Below, piece by piece: positions 22,114-30,968 of a DNA stretch of 64,000 bases (its first letter is position 1; each line of letters starts with the position of its first letter). Made by a program: the position numbers and the translations under genes. Below the pieces are notes generated by a model, which worked only from the letters and a program-made list of their open reading frames with translations, did no database searches and was not told the DNA's origin. Source of the DNA: DASZFV01 sp036494575 (GTDB lineage: Bacteria; Myxococcota_A; Polyangia; Fen-1088); assembly GCA_036494575.1 (NCBI GenBank), contig DASXOE010000120.1:1-64000 (forward strand), given 5' to 3'.

Positions 22114-23763
22114 TCACCGCCCGCCCGACGGATCGGCGAGGAGGGCCTCCTCGGCGGCGGCTTCGTCGGACAGCGCCTTCGACGCACGACCCGATGCCGT
22201 CGTCCGCCCGTGCTCGCGGCGACGATGCCTACGAGAGTCTGCCTCGGACGCACGAGCAGCCTGAGAGGCATGCGCGTCTTGTGACGAACGCTGAGCCGAT
22301 GCGCCGGGCGGCGCCTTCGTGGGCCGCGCGGACGGCTCGATGGGTACGACTTCGGGGTGGATAGCTGGCGCGGCTTCGAGGCCAGTGGTAGCCGGGTTGA
22401 CGCCCGCGGGCGCGTGCGCGCCGGCGGGCGCCGGCACCGTCCCCGCCGCGCCTGCCGGCGCCGGCGGACCTCCAAAAGCAAGCGCACGCAACGAGCCCAC
22501 GAGCTCCTTGGCCCGCCCCACGAGCGGCTCGACGTCCTGCCAGGCGTGGGTCTGGACCGTCAAGTAGCCGCCGGCGGCGGCGACGACCACGAGGAAGGCG
22601 AGGCCGAGGCCGCCACCCGAGCGCCCGCGCCGGCGCGCGCCGCGCGGCTTATAGAGCGGACCGGGCTCGGGATCGTCAGTGAAGCTGAAGGTCGGCGTCG
22701 GTCGGATGGGATAGTGCGGCGCGGACAGGCCACGCGACGTGGGTCGCGGCGCCATGGACGGCGCCGGGAACGGGCTTCCGCCGTGGAGCGATTGTGGGGC
22801 GCGGCTCGCGGGCGGGCGATTGCTCGGTGGGTTCATGGAAACCTCTCCTTGGAGGGTAAGCTCGAGCCGCTTCGGGGGCGGCGTTCGGAGATCGACATCG
22901 ATCGAGGCGACGACCGGGGGAAGGTCGATGGGCGTGGGCGTGCGCCCCGGACGCGAGACCGTCAGCGGCAGGGGCGCGAGGCGCGTCCGTTCCTCGAGCT
23001 CGCCGTCGGAGGCCGTGGCCTCGCGCAAATGCTTCGAGAACGAGTAGACGTCGGCCCAGCGGCTTGCCGGATCGCGTGAGAGTGCGCGTTGGACGACCTC
23101 ATCGACGATGACGTTGATCGTCGGATCAAATTCCCTGATCGAGCGCGCCGCGCCGCGCGTGCCGGCGACCTCCGGCGGGACGCCCGTGAGCAGCTCGTAG
23201 GCGATCGCCGCGAGCGCGTACTGATCGCCGAGAGGGCTCGCGTCGCTCGGGCCGAAACCGAAGCCGAGGATCTTCGTCTGCCCGGCGCCGGGGTTCGCGC
23301 GCTCACCGGCGGTCCCGGGCGCGAGCATGAGGACGCGGTCGGGCGCGAGGTGTCCGTGCGCGAGGCCCTGGCGGTGCGCAGCCTGCAGACCGAGCGCGAT
23401 GCTGTCGACGATGCGCGCGACGGCGTCTGGTGCGAGGGCGCCGCCGGAAGCGAGCATCGCAGCCAGCGAGCGCCCCTCGATCCACTCCATCACGATGCAA
23501 GAGTGTCCGAGTGCGACGCCATAGTCGACGACTTTGACGATGCCGGCGTGGTGCAGCGAAGTGGCTTGTTGCGCGCCGCGCTGGAAGGCGCGTGCCTCGA
23601 TGTCGTCGAAGAGCTTCATGGCGAAACGCCCGGCCAGCCGATCGTGCCGCGCTTCGTGAACCCGGGCTCCGCGGACCTGGCCGGCGACGCCGTCGTCGAG
23701 AGCGCGCACGAGCCGGAACCGCCCTGCCGTGATGGTCCCCGAAAATTCTCCGCCCCCGGTCAT
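22114..23763 (-). CDS. Membrane-anchored Ser/Thr kinase-fold protein, predicted pseudokinase
   Basis: A 549-residue protein. An N-terminal Ser/Thr kinase fold (about 14-275) is followed by a Pro-rich linker, one membrane segment (GLGLAFLVVVAAAGGYLTV) and an Ala/Pro-rich extracytoplasmic tail. The Lys of motif II is present (RFAMKLF, Lys50). The catalytic loop, normally HRDLKPxN, reads HGHLAPDR (136-143), and the DFG motif reads GFG (167-169). The Gly-rich loop is also degenerate. Both essential aspartates are missing, so phosphotransfer is unlikely. It may act as an allosteric or scaffold kinase, perhaps still binding nucleotide. It starts at an ATG divergent from the DTW gene. Confidence 0.85.
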   Translation of the reverse strand: MTGGGEFSGTITAGRFRLVRALDDGVAGQVRGARVHEARHDRLAGRFAMKLFDDIEARAFQRGAQQATSLHHAGIVKVVDYGVALGHSCIVMEWIEGRSLAAMLASGGALAPDAVARIVDSIALGLQAAHRQGLAHGHLAPDRVLMLAPGTAGERANPGAGQTKILGFGFGPSDASPLGDQYALAAIAYELLTGVPPEVAGTRGAARSIREFDPTINVIVDEVVQRALSRDPASRWADVYSFSKHLREATASDGELEERTRLAPLPLTVSRPGRTPTPIDLPPVVASIDVDLRTPPPKRLELTLQGEVSMNPPSNRPPASRAPQSLHGGSPFPAPSMAPRPTSRGLSAPHYPIRPTPTFSFTDDPEPGPLYKPRGARRRGRSGGGLGLAFLVVVAAAGGYLTVQTHAWQDVEPLVGRAKELVGSLRALAFGGPPAPAGAAGTVPAPAGAHAPAGVNPATTGLEAAPAIHPEVVPIEPSARPTKAPPGASAQRSSQDAHASQAARASEADSRRHRRREHGRTTASGRASKALSDEAAAEEALLADPSGGR

Positions 23764-23928
23764 GGCCGTGCATCCTAGAAAGGGCGTGGACGACAAGCCA
23801 GAGGCAGATGGGACCGTGGTGCGACGCTCCATCGGCCGAGGCTTCGACGCGGAGCGGCTCTCCTCGGGCGGCCGCGTCGAGCAACCGGATGTGCGGAAAT
23901 GGTCCGCACCGAAAACCGTGGTCCGTAG

Positions 23929-24756
23929 ATGAGCCGGCACCGCAAGCCGCACCTGCGCTGCGTGGTGTGTCGGATGCATCGCAGCCTGTGCATTTGCGCG
24001 CTGTTGCCGCGGCTCGAGACGCGCACGCGCGTCGTCCTGCTGTTGCACCAGCTCGAGGTTCAAAAAACCACGAACACAGGCGTCGTCGCGGCGCGCTGCC
24101 TCCCGAACAGCGCGATCGTCTACCGCGGCCGCTCGCCCGACGAAGCATTGGAGGCAGCAGACGCAGCATCCGACGCCGCAATCACTGCGCGCTCGCCCGC
24201 GGGTGCCAGCGCCGCCGAGCAGGTCGAGCGCTTGGCGGCAGCCATTCCGTCGGGGACGCGCGCCGCGTTCCTTTTCCCGCACGTTTCGGCGACGCCGCTC
24301 GAAGAGTGGCGCGTCCACGGCGCGCCCGTGACGCTGATCGTGCCCGACGGAACCTGGAGCCAGGCGTCGCGCGCCTTCTCGCGCTTGGGCCGGGCGCTGG
24401 CGCTGCCGTGCGTGACGCTCGCCGACCGCGGGGGAAGCGCCGTCGCCGTCGGCGACGCGCGCGCGGGCGGTCGCCTGCGCGCCAGCACTGGCTCGGGGCG
24501 CCTCGCGACGCTCGAGGCGCTCGCGCATGCGCTCGGGCTCCTCGAAGGACCCGAGGTCGAGGCGGCGCTGATGCGCGCCTTTCGCATCATGACCGATCGA
24601 ACACTGTGGACGAACGGACGTTTGGCGCGCGAGGCCGTCACCGGAGGCGTGCCCGCGGACGTGCAGTCGCACGCGCCGCTCGGGGTCGAATCTGCGCCGG
24701 GGGCCGGCGCGTCGCGGGCGGCGCCACGCGGTCGACGAACGCGCGCAGCTCGTTGA
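23929..24756 (+). CDS. DTW-domain protein, likely tRNA-uridine aminocarboxypropyltransferase
   Basis: A 275-residue DTW-domain protein. Known family members (TapT in bacteria, DTWD1/2 in eukaryotes) transfer the aminocarboxypropyl group of SAM to uridine in tRNA, giving acp3U. The N-terminus has zinc-type cysteines (CVVC and CIC, residues 11-23). The signature D-x-T-W appears as PDGTWSQA (140-146), followed by ASTGSGRLATLEALAHAL. The core ends near residue 235. The last 40 residues are Arg/Ala-rich and overlap the convergent mug gene, so the natural C-terminus may be less constrained. Confidence 0.87.
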   Translation: MSRHRKPHLRCVVCRMHRSLCICALLPRLETRTRVVLLLHQLEVQKTTNTGVVAARCLPNSAIVYRGRSPDEALEAADAASDAAITARSPAGASAAEQVERLAAAIPSGTRAAFLFPHVSATPLEEWRVHGAPVTLIVPDGTWSQASRAFSRLGRALALPCVTLADRGGSAVAVGDARAGGRLRASTGSGRLATLEALAHALGLLEGPEVEAALMRAFRIMTDRTLWTNGRLAREAVTGGVPADVQSHAPLGVESAPGAGASRAAPRGRRTRAAR

Positions 24757-25240
24757 ACCACACGAGCTTGTGCTCGAAGCCTGGGAAGCTCGCGTTGAGG
24801 CCGCTCGGATTCGGGACGACGAAGACGCGCGCCCCCGCGAGCCGCTCGGGCTTTTCTCCCGGGCCACCGCTCTTGGGCAGCCGGAAGTAAGTCTGGTAGA
24901 GGCTCACGCCCACGAACGCGACGACGGCCGGCCGCCACCTGGCGCACTTGCGCGCGAGCGCACGGCGGCCGCGCTCGATCTCTTCGGCCGTGAGCTCGGC
25001 GGCTGTGCGCGTCGTGCGCGGGCAGAGGTTGGTCAGGCCTATCCCGTAATGCGCGAGGCGGCCGGCTTCGGTGAAAGGAAGGGGGTGCGGCACGAGGCCG
25101 GCCGAGAACAGCAGGCGCCAAAAGGGATTTCCGTTTCCGGCGAAGTGGTGGCCGAGCGCCCAGGAGCGCAGGCCGGGGTTGATGCCGACGAGCAGCAATC
25201 GCGGAGGGGACGGGGCTATGACGTCGCGGAGGGCGGGCAT
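24638..25240 (-). CDS. mug: G/U mismatch-specific DNA glycosylase (Mug/TDG family)
   Basis: A 200-residue DNA glycosylase that removes uracil or ethenocytosine opposite guanine. Motif 1 is LLLVGINPGLRS (with catalytic Asn in GINPG, about residues 19-23), followed by HHFAGNGNPFWRLLF and YGIGLTNLCPR. Motif 2 is VVPNPSGLNAS. The C-terminal 25 residues are Arg/Pro-rich and overlap the convergent DTW gene by 119 bases. The ATG at 25240 lies directly after a heptamer tandem repeat. A TATTAT box on the minus strand at 25307-25302 could be its -10 element. Confidence 0.9.
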   Translation of the reverse strand: MPALRDVIAPSPPRLLLVGINPGLRSWALGHHFAGNGNPFWRLLFSAGLVPHPLPFTEAGRLAHYGIGLTNLCPRTTRTAAELTAEEIERGRRALARKCARWRPAVVAFVGVSLYQTYFRLPKSGGPGEKPERLAGARVFVVPNPSGLNASFPGFEHKLVWFNELRAFVDRVAPPATRRPPAQIRPRAARATARPRARLR

Positions 25241-25244
25241 GGGC

Positions 25245-25293
25245 GGGGTGCGGGGTGCGGGGTGCGGCGTGCGGGGTGCGGCGTGCGGCGTGG
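25245..25293. repeat. Heptanucleotide tandem repeat in the mug leader
   Basis: Seven copies of a 7-base unit, GGGGTGC with variants GGCGTGC and GGCGTGG, end 4 bases before the mug start codon region. A TATTAT box lies just upstream in the mug direction, so the repeat is probably transcribed as leader RNA. A non-triplet period near a start is the arrangement seen in some phase-variable genes. Confidence 0.85.
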
Positions 25294-25359
25294 GAGAGAC
25301 GATAATATTTTGGGAAGTTCGCTTGCGCCGAAACGCACAACAGCGAACAATGTACCCCC

Positions 25360-26280
25360 GTGCGCGCGGCGGACGACGACGCCCCGTTCTCTGAATCGAT
25401 GCTGGAATGGCTCGAGGAAGGTGATCGCATGGGCGATGCCCCTCCCGGCGCCTTTCGTCCTTCCGGCGCGCATCACTCGCTCGAGTCGCCGCGCCGCCGC
25501 GAGCGATTCTTGATTGGCGGCGGTCTCGTGGCGGCGGTTTTGCTCGTGGTCGTGCTGCGGCTCGCGGGCAAGGCGAAACCCGATCAGGCCGCGGCCGCCG
25601 CGCCCACGATGGCCGCCGTCGTGCCCGTGAGCGCCGCCGCTGCGGCTCCCGCGGTGACACCCGTCGCCGTACCACCGTCAGAGCCGGCCGCAGCGGCGGT
25701 GGCACAGGCTCCGGCGCCGGTTCCAGCGCCTGCGGCCGTCCCCGCCGTCGCCGGACGGGCGCCGGCTCCGGTGGCCCCCGTCGAAGCCCCCGGCCCGGCC
25801 GAGCCCACCCCTGCCGCGGTGGCCGTGGCCGAGCCCCGTCACGCGCTCCTGCCTCCTTCGCCGGCGCCGTCGGTGGCCAAGCTCGGCGTCTCGCCGGCCA
25901 TCGCTCCGGAGGCGCCGCAGGCGCCCATGGGCTACGACGACGCCATGGCCGATTGTCGCGCGCAGATGACGGCTGGGCACATTCAGCATGCGGTCACGTC
26001 GTGCCGCCAGGCCAGCGAGGCGCGTCCGAGGTCGTCAGAGGCGCTCACGCTCCTCGCTGAGGCGGAGTTCACGCGCGGGCACACGGGCATCGCGCTGCGC
26101 CTCGCGACGCAGGCGACGAACGCGAACCAGAACTTCGCCGACGCCTACGTCATCATCGGCGGCGTCTACCAGGAGAAGGGCAAAAACGCCGAGGCGCGCG
26201 CCGCCTACGAACAGTATCTGTCGCTGCAGCCCAGGGGCAAGCACGCCGCCGATCTGCGCGCGATTTTGGGATCTCTCTGA
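25360..26280 (+). CDS. Membrane-anchored TPR protein with Ala/Pro-rich linker
   Basis: A 306-residue protein from a GTG start (an ATG 39 bases later is possible). A cytosolic N-terminal 50 residues precede one membrane segment (FLIGGGLVAAVLLVVVLRLAG). Then comes a roughly 110-residue Ala/Pro/Val linker and a C-terminal TPR pair: AVTSCRQASEARPRSSEALTLLAEAEFTRG and QNFADAYVIIGGVYQEKGKNAEARAAYEQYLSLQP. The layout resembles envelope-spanning scaffold proteins with a periplasmic TPR. The function is not identifiable. Confidence 0.8.
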   Translation: MRAADDDAPFSESMLEWLEEGDRMGDAPPGAFRPSGAHHSLESPRRRERFLIGGGLVAAVLLVVVLRLAGKAKPDQAAAAAPTMAAVVPVSAAAAAPAVTPVAVPPSEPAAAAVAQAPAPVPAPAAVPAVAGRAPAPVAPVEAPGPAEPTPAAVAVAEPRHALLPPSPAPSVAKLGVSPAIAPEAPQAPMGYDDAMADCRAQMTAGHIQHAVTSCRQASEARPRSSEALTLLAEAEFTRGHTGIALRLATQATNANQNFADAYVIIGGVYQEKGKNAEARAAYEQYLSLQPRGKHAADLRAILGSL

Positions 26281-26284
26281 CGCG

Positions 26285-28351
26285 CTACCGCGGCATCGCC
26301 TCTTTGATGCCCCCGTCGATCGTCAGGACGCCGCCCGTCGTATAGGCGGAGCGCGGCGAGCACAGGAAGAGGGCGGCTTCGGCGACGGCGCGCGGCGGGA
26401 TGGGTCCCGCGCGGAGCGCGTTGCGGCGGCGGTACTCGTCGGTCTGGGCTTCGATGGAGATGTTTCTTTGGTGCGCGCGCTCGGCGACGAGCTTCTTCAT
26501 GAGGGGCGTGTCGACGAAGTCGGCGTTGAAATAGTTCACGCGTATGCCGTCAGGGCCGAGCTCGACGGCGAGGTTGCGCGCGAAGGCGGCGACTGCGGCC
26601 TTCGAGCTGGCGTAGGCGGCGTTGTCGGCCGTGGGCGCGAAGGCGCCCTTCGAGGCGTTGAGCAGGATGACGCCGCGGCCCTGCGCCTTCATGACGGCGA
26701 GGGCCTCGCGGACGGCCAGGAAAGTGCCTTTGACGTTCACGTCGAAGTGCAGATCCCAGGTCGCCTCGGACACGTCACCCACGGGCGCGGACGCGACGAA
26801 GCCCGCGTTGCACACGAGGATGTCGAGACCGCCGAAGCTCAACACGGCCTCGGCGACGGCGTCGGCGGTGGCGCGCGCGTCGGTGGCGTCGGCGGCGACG
26901 GCGCGCAGGCGCTCGGGCGCGCGGCACGATGTGCCGATGGAGTCCGCGGCCGCGCGCGCGGCGGAGCCGTCGAGATCGGCGAGCACGACGTGCGCGCCCT
27001 CCTCCACGAAACGGGCGGCGATGGCCCGTCCGATGCCGCTGGCGCCGCCCGTGACGAGCGCGACGTGGCCGGCGAGCTCGCGCTCGGTTTGCTTGAGCTT
27101 GGCCATCTCGAGCGACCAGTATTCGATCGCGAGGCCCTCCGCCTCGTCGAGGAATTGAAAGCCGCCCACCTCCTCGGCGGCCGTCATGACGCGGATGCCG
27201 TGGCGGTAACAGAGGGCGGCCAGCGCGGCGTTCTTCTTGTCCCGCATCGCGCCCACGATGCCCATGCCCGGCAAGAGGACGACGCGCGGCACGGGCGGCG
27301 GCATCGCGCCCGCGGGCGCGTGGCGCGCGAAGGCCTCGCGCGCGGCGGTGGCGTAGGCGCCGAGCCCGGCGGCGATCGCGCGGCCGGCCTCGGCAACGGA
27401 AACCGCTGCCAGGTCCGCGTCGACGAGGAGGGGTAGGCGGCCGCAACGCAGGATGTGCTCCGGCGTGACCATGCCGCGCGCGTGCAGGGCGCGCGCCGCC
27501 TCGGAGCCCACGAAGGCCAGCGCCTCGGGTGAGTCGTCGAGGTGCACGATCGCGGGGCGGCCCGACTCGAGGCCACGCCGGAGAACGGGCAGGACGGCGC
27601 GCGCGGCGTCGCGGCGGCGCGCGGGCGTGGCGGCGGCCACGCGTGTGACGCCGAGGGCCCGCGTGCTTGCCGTCGTGGATCCCTTCGCCTTGGCGGCCAG
27701 GAACGCCTCGGCCACGTTGATCAGGTGATGGAGGTTGTCGTAGCAGGCGCGGGGCGTGTCGCCCCACGCCACGAGGCCGTGGCGTGCGAGGACGAGCCCG
27801 CGAGGCGCCGCGAGGCCTTGGGCGCCGTGGCGCGCGAGCGCTCGCGCGAGCGGGAACCCGGGCCGCACGTAGTCGACGTACGCGACGTCAGCGCCGAAGG
27901 CTTCGCGAACGAGCACCTCGGGCCGCGGCGTGTCCGTGAGCGCCTGCGTCGCGAAGTCGTGCGTGTGCACGATGCAGCGGTGGGGGAGCAGGGCGTGGAG
28001 CGGCGTCTCGACGGAGGGCGCTGGCTCGCGGGCGTCCAGCATGCAGGCGCGCATGAACGCCATCATCTCCTCGTCCGACATCTCGTCGCGCGCTTGCAGG
28101 AGCCCGAGGTCGCCGAGGCGCAGCGTCGTGAAGCCGGCGCGCGTGATCGTGGCGAGGTCGGTGCCGCTGCCCTTGACGGAGAGCACCTCCACCTCCCGCC
28201 CCGCGAAGTCGCGCGCGCGCCGCTTGATCGAGCTGTTGCCGCCACCGGGCTGCGTCAACGCCGGGTCGGCGCCCACGGCGTTCGAGAGCGCGACGAGGCC
28301 GTCCAGGTCGTCGCCACCCATGGGCGCGGAGAAGCGGTGGTCCACGGACAC
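26285..28351 (-). CDS. Bifunctional aldolase / short-chain dehydrogenase (RhaD-ADH type)
   Basis: A 688-residue fusion. The N-terminal half is a class II aldolase/adducin domain: GGGNSSIK, VKGSGTDLATI, metal-binding HTHD and ARHGLVAWGDT. The C-terminal half, from about residue 425, is an SDR: VALVTGGASGIGRAIA, NAG, and the catalytic Ser with Tyr-x3-Lys (AAYASSKAAV). This architecture matches the rhamnulose-1-phosphate aldolase/lactaldehyde dehydrogenase family (RhaD_aldol-ADH). It would cleave a sugar phosphate or related ketol and oxidise or reduce the aldehyde. No other rhamnose genes are adjacent, so the exact substrate is uncertain. A GTG start is used. Confidence 0.87.
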   Translation of the reverse strand: MSVDHRFSAPMGGDDLDGLVALSNAVGADPALTQPGGGNSSIKRRARDFAGREVEVLSVKGSGTDLATITRAGFTTLRLGDLGLLQARDEMSDEEMMAFMRACMLDAREPAPSVETPLHALLPHRCIVHTHDFATQALTDTPRPEVLVREAFGADVAYVDYVRPGFPLARALARHGAQGLAAPRGLVLARHGLVAWGDTPRACYDNLHHLINVAEAFLAAKAKGSTTASTRALGVTRVAAATPARRRDAARAVLPVLRRGLESGRPAIVHLDDSPEALAFVGSEAARALHARGMVTPEHILRCGRLPLLVDADLAAVSVAEAGRAIAAGLGAYATAAREAFARHAPAGAMPPPVPRVVLLPGMGIVGAMRDKKNAALAALCYRHGIRVMTAAEEVGGFQFLDEAEGLAIEYWSLEMAKLKQTERELAGHVALVTGGASGIGRAIAARFVEEGAHVVLADLDGSAARAAADSIGTSCRAPERLRAVAADATDARATADAVAEAVLSFGGLDILVCNAGFVASAPVGDVSEATWDLHFDVNVKGTFLAVREALAVMKAQGRGVILLNASKGAFAPTADNAAYASSKAAVAAFARNLAVELGPDGIRVNYFNADFVDTPLMKKLVAERAHQRNISIEAQTDEYRRRNALRAGPIPPRAVAEAALFLCSPRSAYTTGGVLTIDGGIKEAMPR

Positions 28352-28428
28352 ACGTTATCAGGAGGTGTGGCAGGAGTTGATCCTGCAATGTCGATCCGGA
28401 CGCGTCCCCAGGTGTATGCTGAGCTGCG

Positions 28429-29046
28429 ATGACAGACGCGGCGGCCGTGCTGAGCTACTGGTTCGGCGACGAACGCGATCCGATCGACAGCATCGGCGCG
28501 CTCGAGCGCCGCGGCACGAAGTGGTTCTACGGCGGCCCCGAGATCGATCGCGAGATCGCGGAGCGCTTCGGGGGCGACCTCGAGCGCGCGCGGCGGGGCG
28601 AGCTCGACGACTGGGCCGAGACGCCGCGCGAGCGCCTCGCGCTCATCGTGCTGCTCGATCAGTTCTCGCGAAACGTCTTCCGTGGCACGCCGCTGTCGTA
28701 CGCGCAGGACGCCGTCGCGCAGCGCCTCGCCGTCACGGGCCTCGAGGCGAGCATGGACCAGGATCTCGCGCTGCACGAGCGCCTGTTTTTTTCGCTGCCC
28801 CTCTCGCACGCCGAGGACAACGTGCTCCAGGAGCGCGGCCTCGCCTACGCCGAGCGCGTCACGAACGAGGCGCCGCCGGCCGTGCGCTCCTTCTACGAGC
28901 GCGGCCTCGAGATAGTGCGCAAGCACCACGACGTCGTGGCCCGCTTCGGCCGGTTCCCCACGCGAAACGCCACCCTCGGCCGCGCGTCTACGCCCCAGGA
29001 GATCACGTACCTCGAGGAGCTGAAGATCACCGGCGCGATGCTCTGA
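28429..29046 (+). CDS. DUF924 family protein
   Basis: A 205-residue protein of DUF924. The hallmark segments are VLSYWFGDE at the start, KWFYGGPEIDREI, LALIVLLDQFSRNVFRGTPLSYAQD and the ending RFPTRNATLGRASTPQEITYL. The family is helical, TPR-like and of unknown function. It has no signal peptide. It is divergent from the aldolase/dehydrogenase gene across 77 bases and convergent with the ankyrin gene. Confidence 0.9.
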   Translation: MTDAAAVLSYWFGDERDPIDSIGALERRGTKWFYGGPEIDREIAERFGGDLERARRGELDDWAETPRERLALIVLLDQFSRNVFRGTPLSYAQDAVAQRLAVTGLEASMDQDLALHERLFFSLPLSHAEDNVLQERGLAYAERVTNEAPPAVRSFYERGLEIVRKHHDVVARFGRFPTRNATLGRASTPQEITYLEELKITGAML

Positions 29047-29065
29047 GCGTGGGACGAGCGTCGGA

Positions 29066-29551
29066 CTAGTTCGAGCTGAACACCGTCTCGCCGAGGCGCT
29101 CGGCGAGGGACTTGGGCGTCTCGCCAGTCTTGTTCTTCACGTCGTCGCGCGCGCCGTGCTTGCGGAGCAAGCGCACGACTTCGTCGCGGCCGCGCGCCGA
29201 GAAGATGGCGCGGTGGAGCGGCGTGTTGCCCTCGTCGTCGCGGCGATTGGGGTCGGCGCCCTTGGCGAGCAGGAGGCTCGTCATTTGAGGCAGCACCTCC
29301 TCGGCGGCGAAGTGGAGCGGCGTCCAGTCGTGGGGGTCGGTGGCGTTCACGTCCGCCTTCGACTCGAGGAGCAGACCGAGGAGGGCGACGCTGTTCCCGA
29401 GGATCGCCGAGACGAGCGGCGGGCGGCCCTCGCGGTCGCGCGCGTTGGGGCTGGCGCCGCGCTGAAGCAGGTCACGTACGCGCAGAAGGTCGCACACGAA
29501 CGCCGCCTCTGCGAGCTCGTGGTCCAGGAAGCCGGGAGGCTCGGTCGTCAT
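29066..29551 (-). CDS. Ankyrin repeat protein
   Basis: A 161-residue protein with four ankyrin repeats: DLLRVRDLLQRGASPNARDREGRPPLVSAI, LLGLLLESKADVNATDPHDWTPLHFAA, LTSLLLAKGADPNRRDDEGNTPLHRAI and EVVRLLRKHGARDDVKNKTGETPKSLAE. It is cytosolic and has no other domain. Ankyrin repeats mediate protein binding. The partner is unknown, and no catalase or toxin gene, frequent ankyrin neighbours in other bacteria, is nearby. Confidence 0.88.
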   Translation of the reverse strand: MTTEPPGFLDHELAEAAFVCDLLRVRDLLQRGASPNARDREGRPPLVSAILGNSVALLGLLLESKADVNATDPHDWTPLHFAAEEVLPQMTSLLLAKGADPNRRDDEGNTPLHRAIFSARGRDEVVRLLRKHGARDDVKNKTGETPKSLAERLGETVFSSN

Positions 29552-29632
29552 GCGCGCAGCATAGCCCGCGCGGGGCCCTCGAAGGCTTCGGAAAGGTCGT
29601 CGACTTGATTGGGCGACCCGACTCGGTCCGGG

Positions 29633-30877
29633 TCATCCGCCGCCGCGGAAGGCCAGGGCGCCGAAGCTGACGACGCTGGCGTCGTCGATGTTCCACTGCT
29701 CGTAGTGCAGGAGGGTGCCGCGGGCGCGGGGCAGGGCGCGATGGAACGTGTAGAAGGGCGACGAGCCGCACCACTTGAGGGCGTCATAGCCTTGCGCGGG
29801 GGTGCCGCCCTCGCGCACGAGGTCCCAGAAGCCCGCGGCGTCGCCGGCCTCGAGGCGGGCGATGCGCGCGCGATCGAGCGTCTCGACTTCGACGAGCTCG
29901 CCCTCGCCGGCGCGCGCCGCGACGTCGTCCCCATAGCGGCGCCCGATGTGGGTCATGTCGACGCCCAGGACGAAGAAGAGGCGCTCGCCCTCGCGGGCCG
30001 CGACGTTGCCGAGCGCGTCGATGAAGCGCGCCACCGCGTCGCTCGACTCGGGTGGCCGGCGGGCGGCTGGGCCCTCGACGAAGGCGCCGCAGAGGACGGG
30101 AACGATCTTCACGTTCGGACCATAGAGGTGCTGCAGGAACACGACCTGGAACTCGATCGAGTGCTCGACGGCGTGGCAGTAGTCCTCGACCTGGGCCGCG
30201 TCGCCTGCGGCACGCGCGAGCTCGTTCACGAGGCGCGTGTCAGGCGTCGTCGCGCCGAAGGGTGTCGCGAACGGCTTGCGTGTGAGCCCGAAGCGGTCCG
30301 GCTCGCCGTAGTGCGAGGTTCCGAGGATCACGAACGTGCGCTCGCCGAGATGGGCGGGCAGGCCACGGTAGGCGGCGGCGTACGAGGCGACGCCTCCCTC
30401 GGGGCTGACGTGCGGCGCCGCCACGCCCAGGAGCGCCTCGAGGGTCTCGCCCCGCGGGGGAGCCCGCTCGAGATAGCCGTCGAGCGTCGTCGCGAGCGGC
30501 GCGGCCTCGGCGGGGTAACCCGAGCCCGCGTGCGCGGGCTTGCGCTCGGGCGCCGCGGCGAAGGCGTCATGACGGCTCGCGCGCCGCGCCGCGAAGACCT
30601 CGTCATCGAGGAAGGCCGCCTCGCGCAGCGACTTGATGAGGTGGCGCGCCGGCTCGCTCACCGAGATCTCGCCCGTGAGGCGGGAGAGCTCAGCGTGCAG
30701 ATCCGCCTCGGTCTTGGCGCCATCGAAGCAGCCGAGGCAGCGCGCGAGCACGGGCGGTATGACGAGCACGGCGTCGGAGTAGCGGAATGGATCGCGCACG
30801 AACAGGCCGGGCTGGCCCGGCAGCGGCGACGGCATGATGTCGAGCTCCGGGCGCAAACGTGGCAGGGGGGGCGCCAT
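29633..30877 (-). CDS. Memo-like protein (AmmeMemoRadiSam system protein B family)
   Basis: A 414-residue protein with a Memo domain in the C-terminal 300 residues: HAGSGYPAE, GVAAPHVSPEGGVASYAAAYRGL, FVILGTSHYG, VEHSIEFQVVFLQHLYG and FVLGVDMTHIGRRYG. These are the positions of the conserved metal-binding His and Cys/Asp residues of Memo. The N-terminal 100 residues (FRYSDAVLVIPPVLARCLGCFDGAKTEADL) resemble a PqqD-like or winged fold but are not assigned. The AMMECR1 and radical-SAM partners that give the system its name are not in this window. The ATG at 30877 is the only good start near the divergent promoter region. Confidence 0.85.
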   Translation of the reverse strand: MAPPLPRLRPELDIMPSPLPGQPGLFVRDPFRYSDAVLVIPPVLARCLGCFDGAKTEADLHAELSRLTGEISVSEPARHLIKSLREAAFLDDEVFAARRASRHDAFAAAPERKPAHAGSGYPAEAAPLATTLDGYLERAPPRGETLEALLGVAAPHVSPEGGVASYAAAYRGLPAHLGERTFVILGTSHYGEPDRFGLTRKPFATPFGATTPDTRLVNELARAAGDAAQVEDYCHAVEHSIEFQVVFLQHLYGPNVKIVPVLCGAFVEGPAARRPPESSDAVARFIDALGNVAAREGERLFFVLGVDMTHIGRRYGDDVAARAGEGELVEVETLDRARIARLEAGDAAGFWDLVREGGTPAQGYDALKWCGSSPFYTFHRALPRARGTLLHYEQWNIDDASVVSFGALAFRGGG

Positions 30878-30968
30878 GACGTTGCCCTTCGTAAATAGCA
30901 CGAAGGCCGCGCCGGCGTCGCCGTTCAGGCGTGCAGCCCCTCGGGGCGGCCTGATAGAGTCGGCCCCG

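Noticed and set aside
29633..30877. Complete AmmeMemoRadiSam system
   Set aside because: Only the Memo-like component is present; no AMMECR1 or radical-SAM gene lies in the window.
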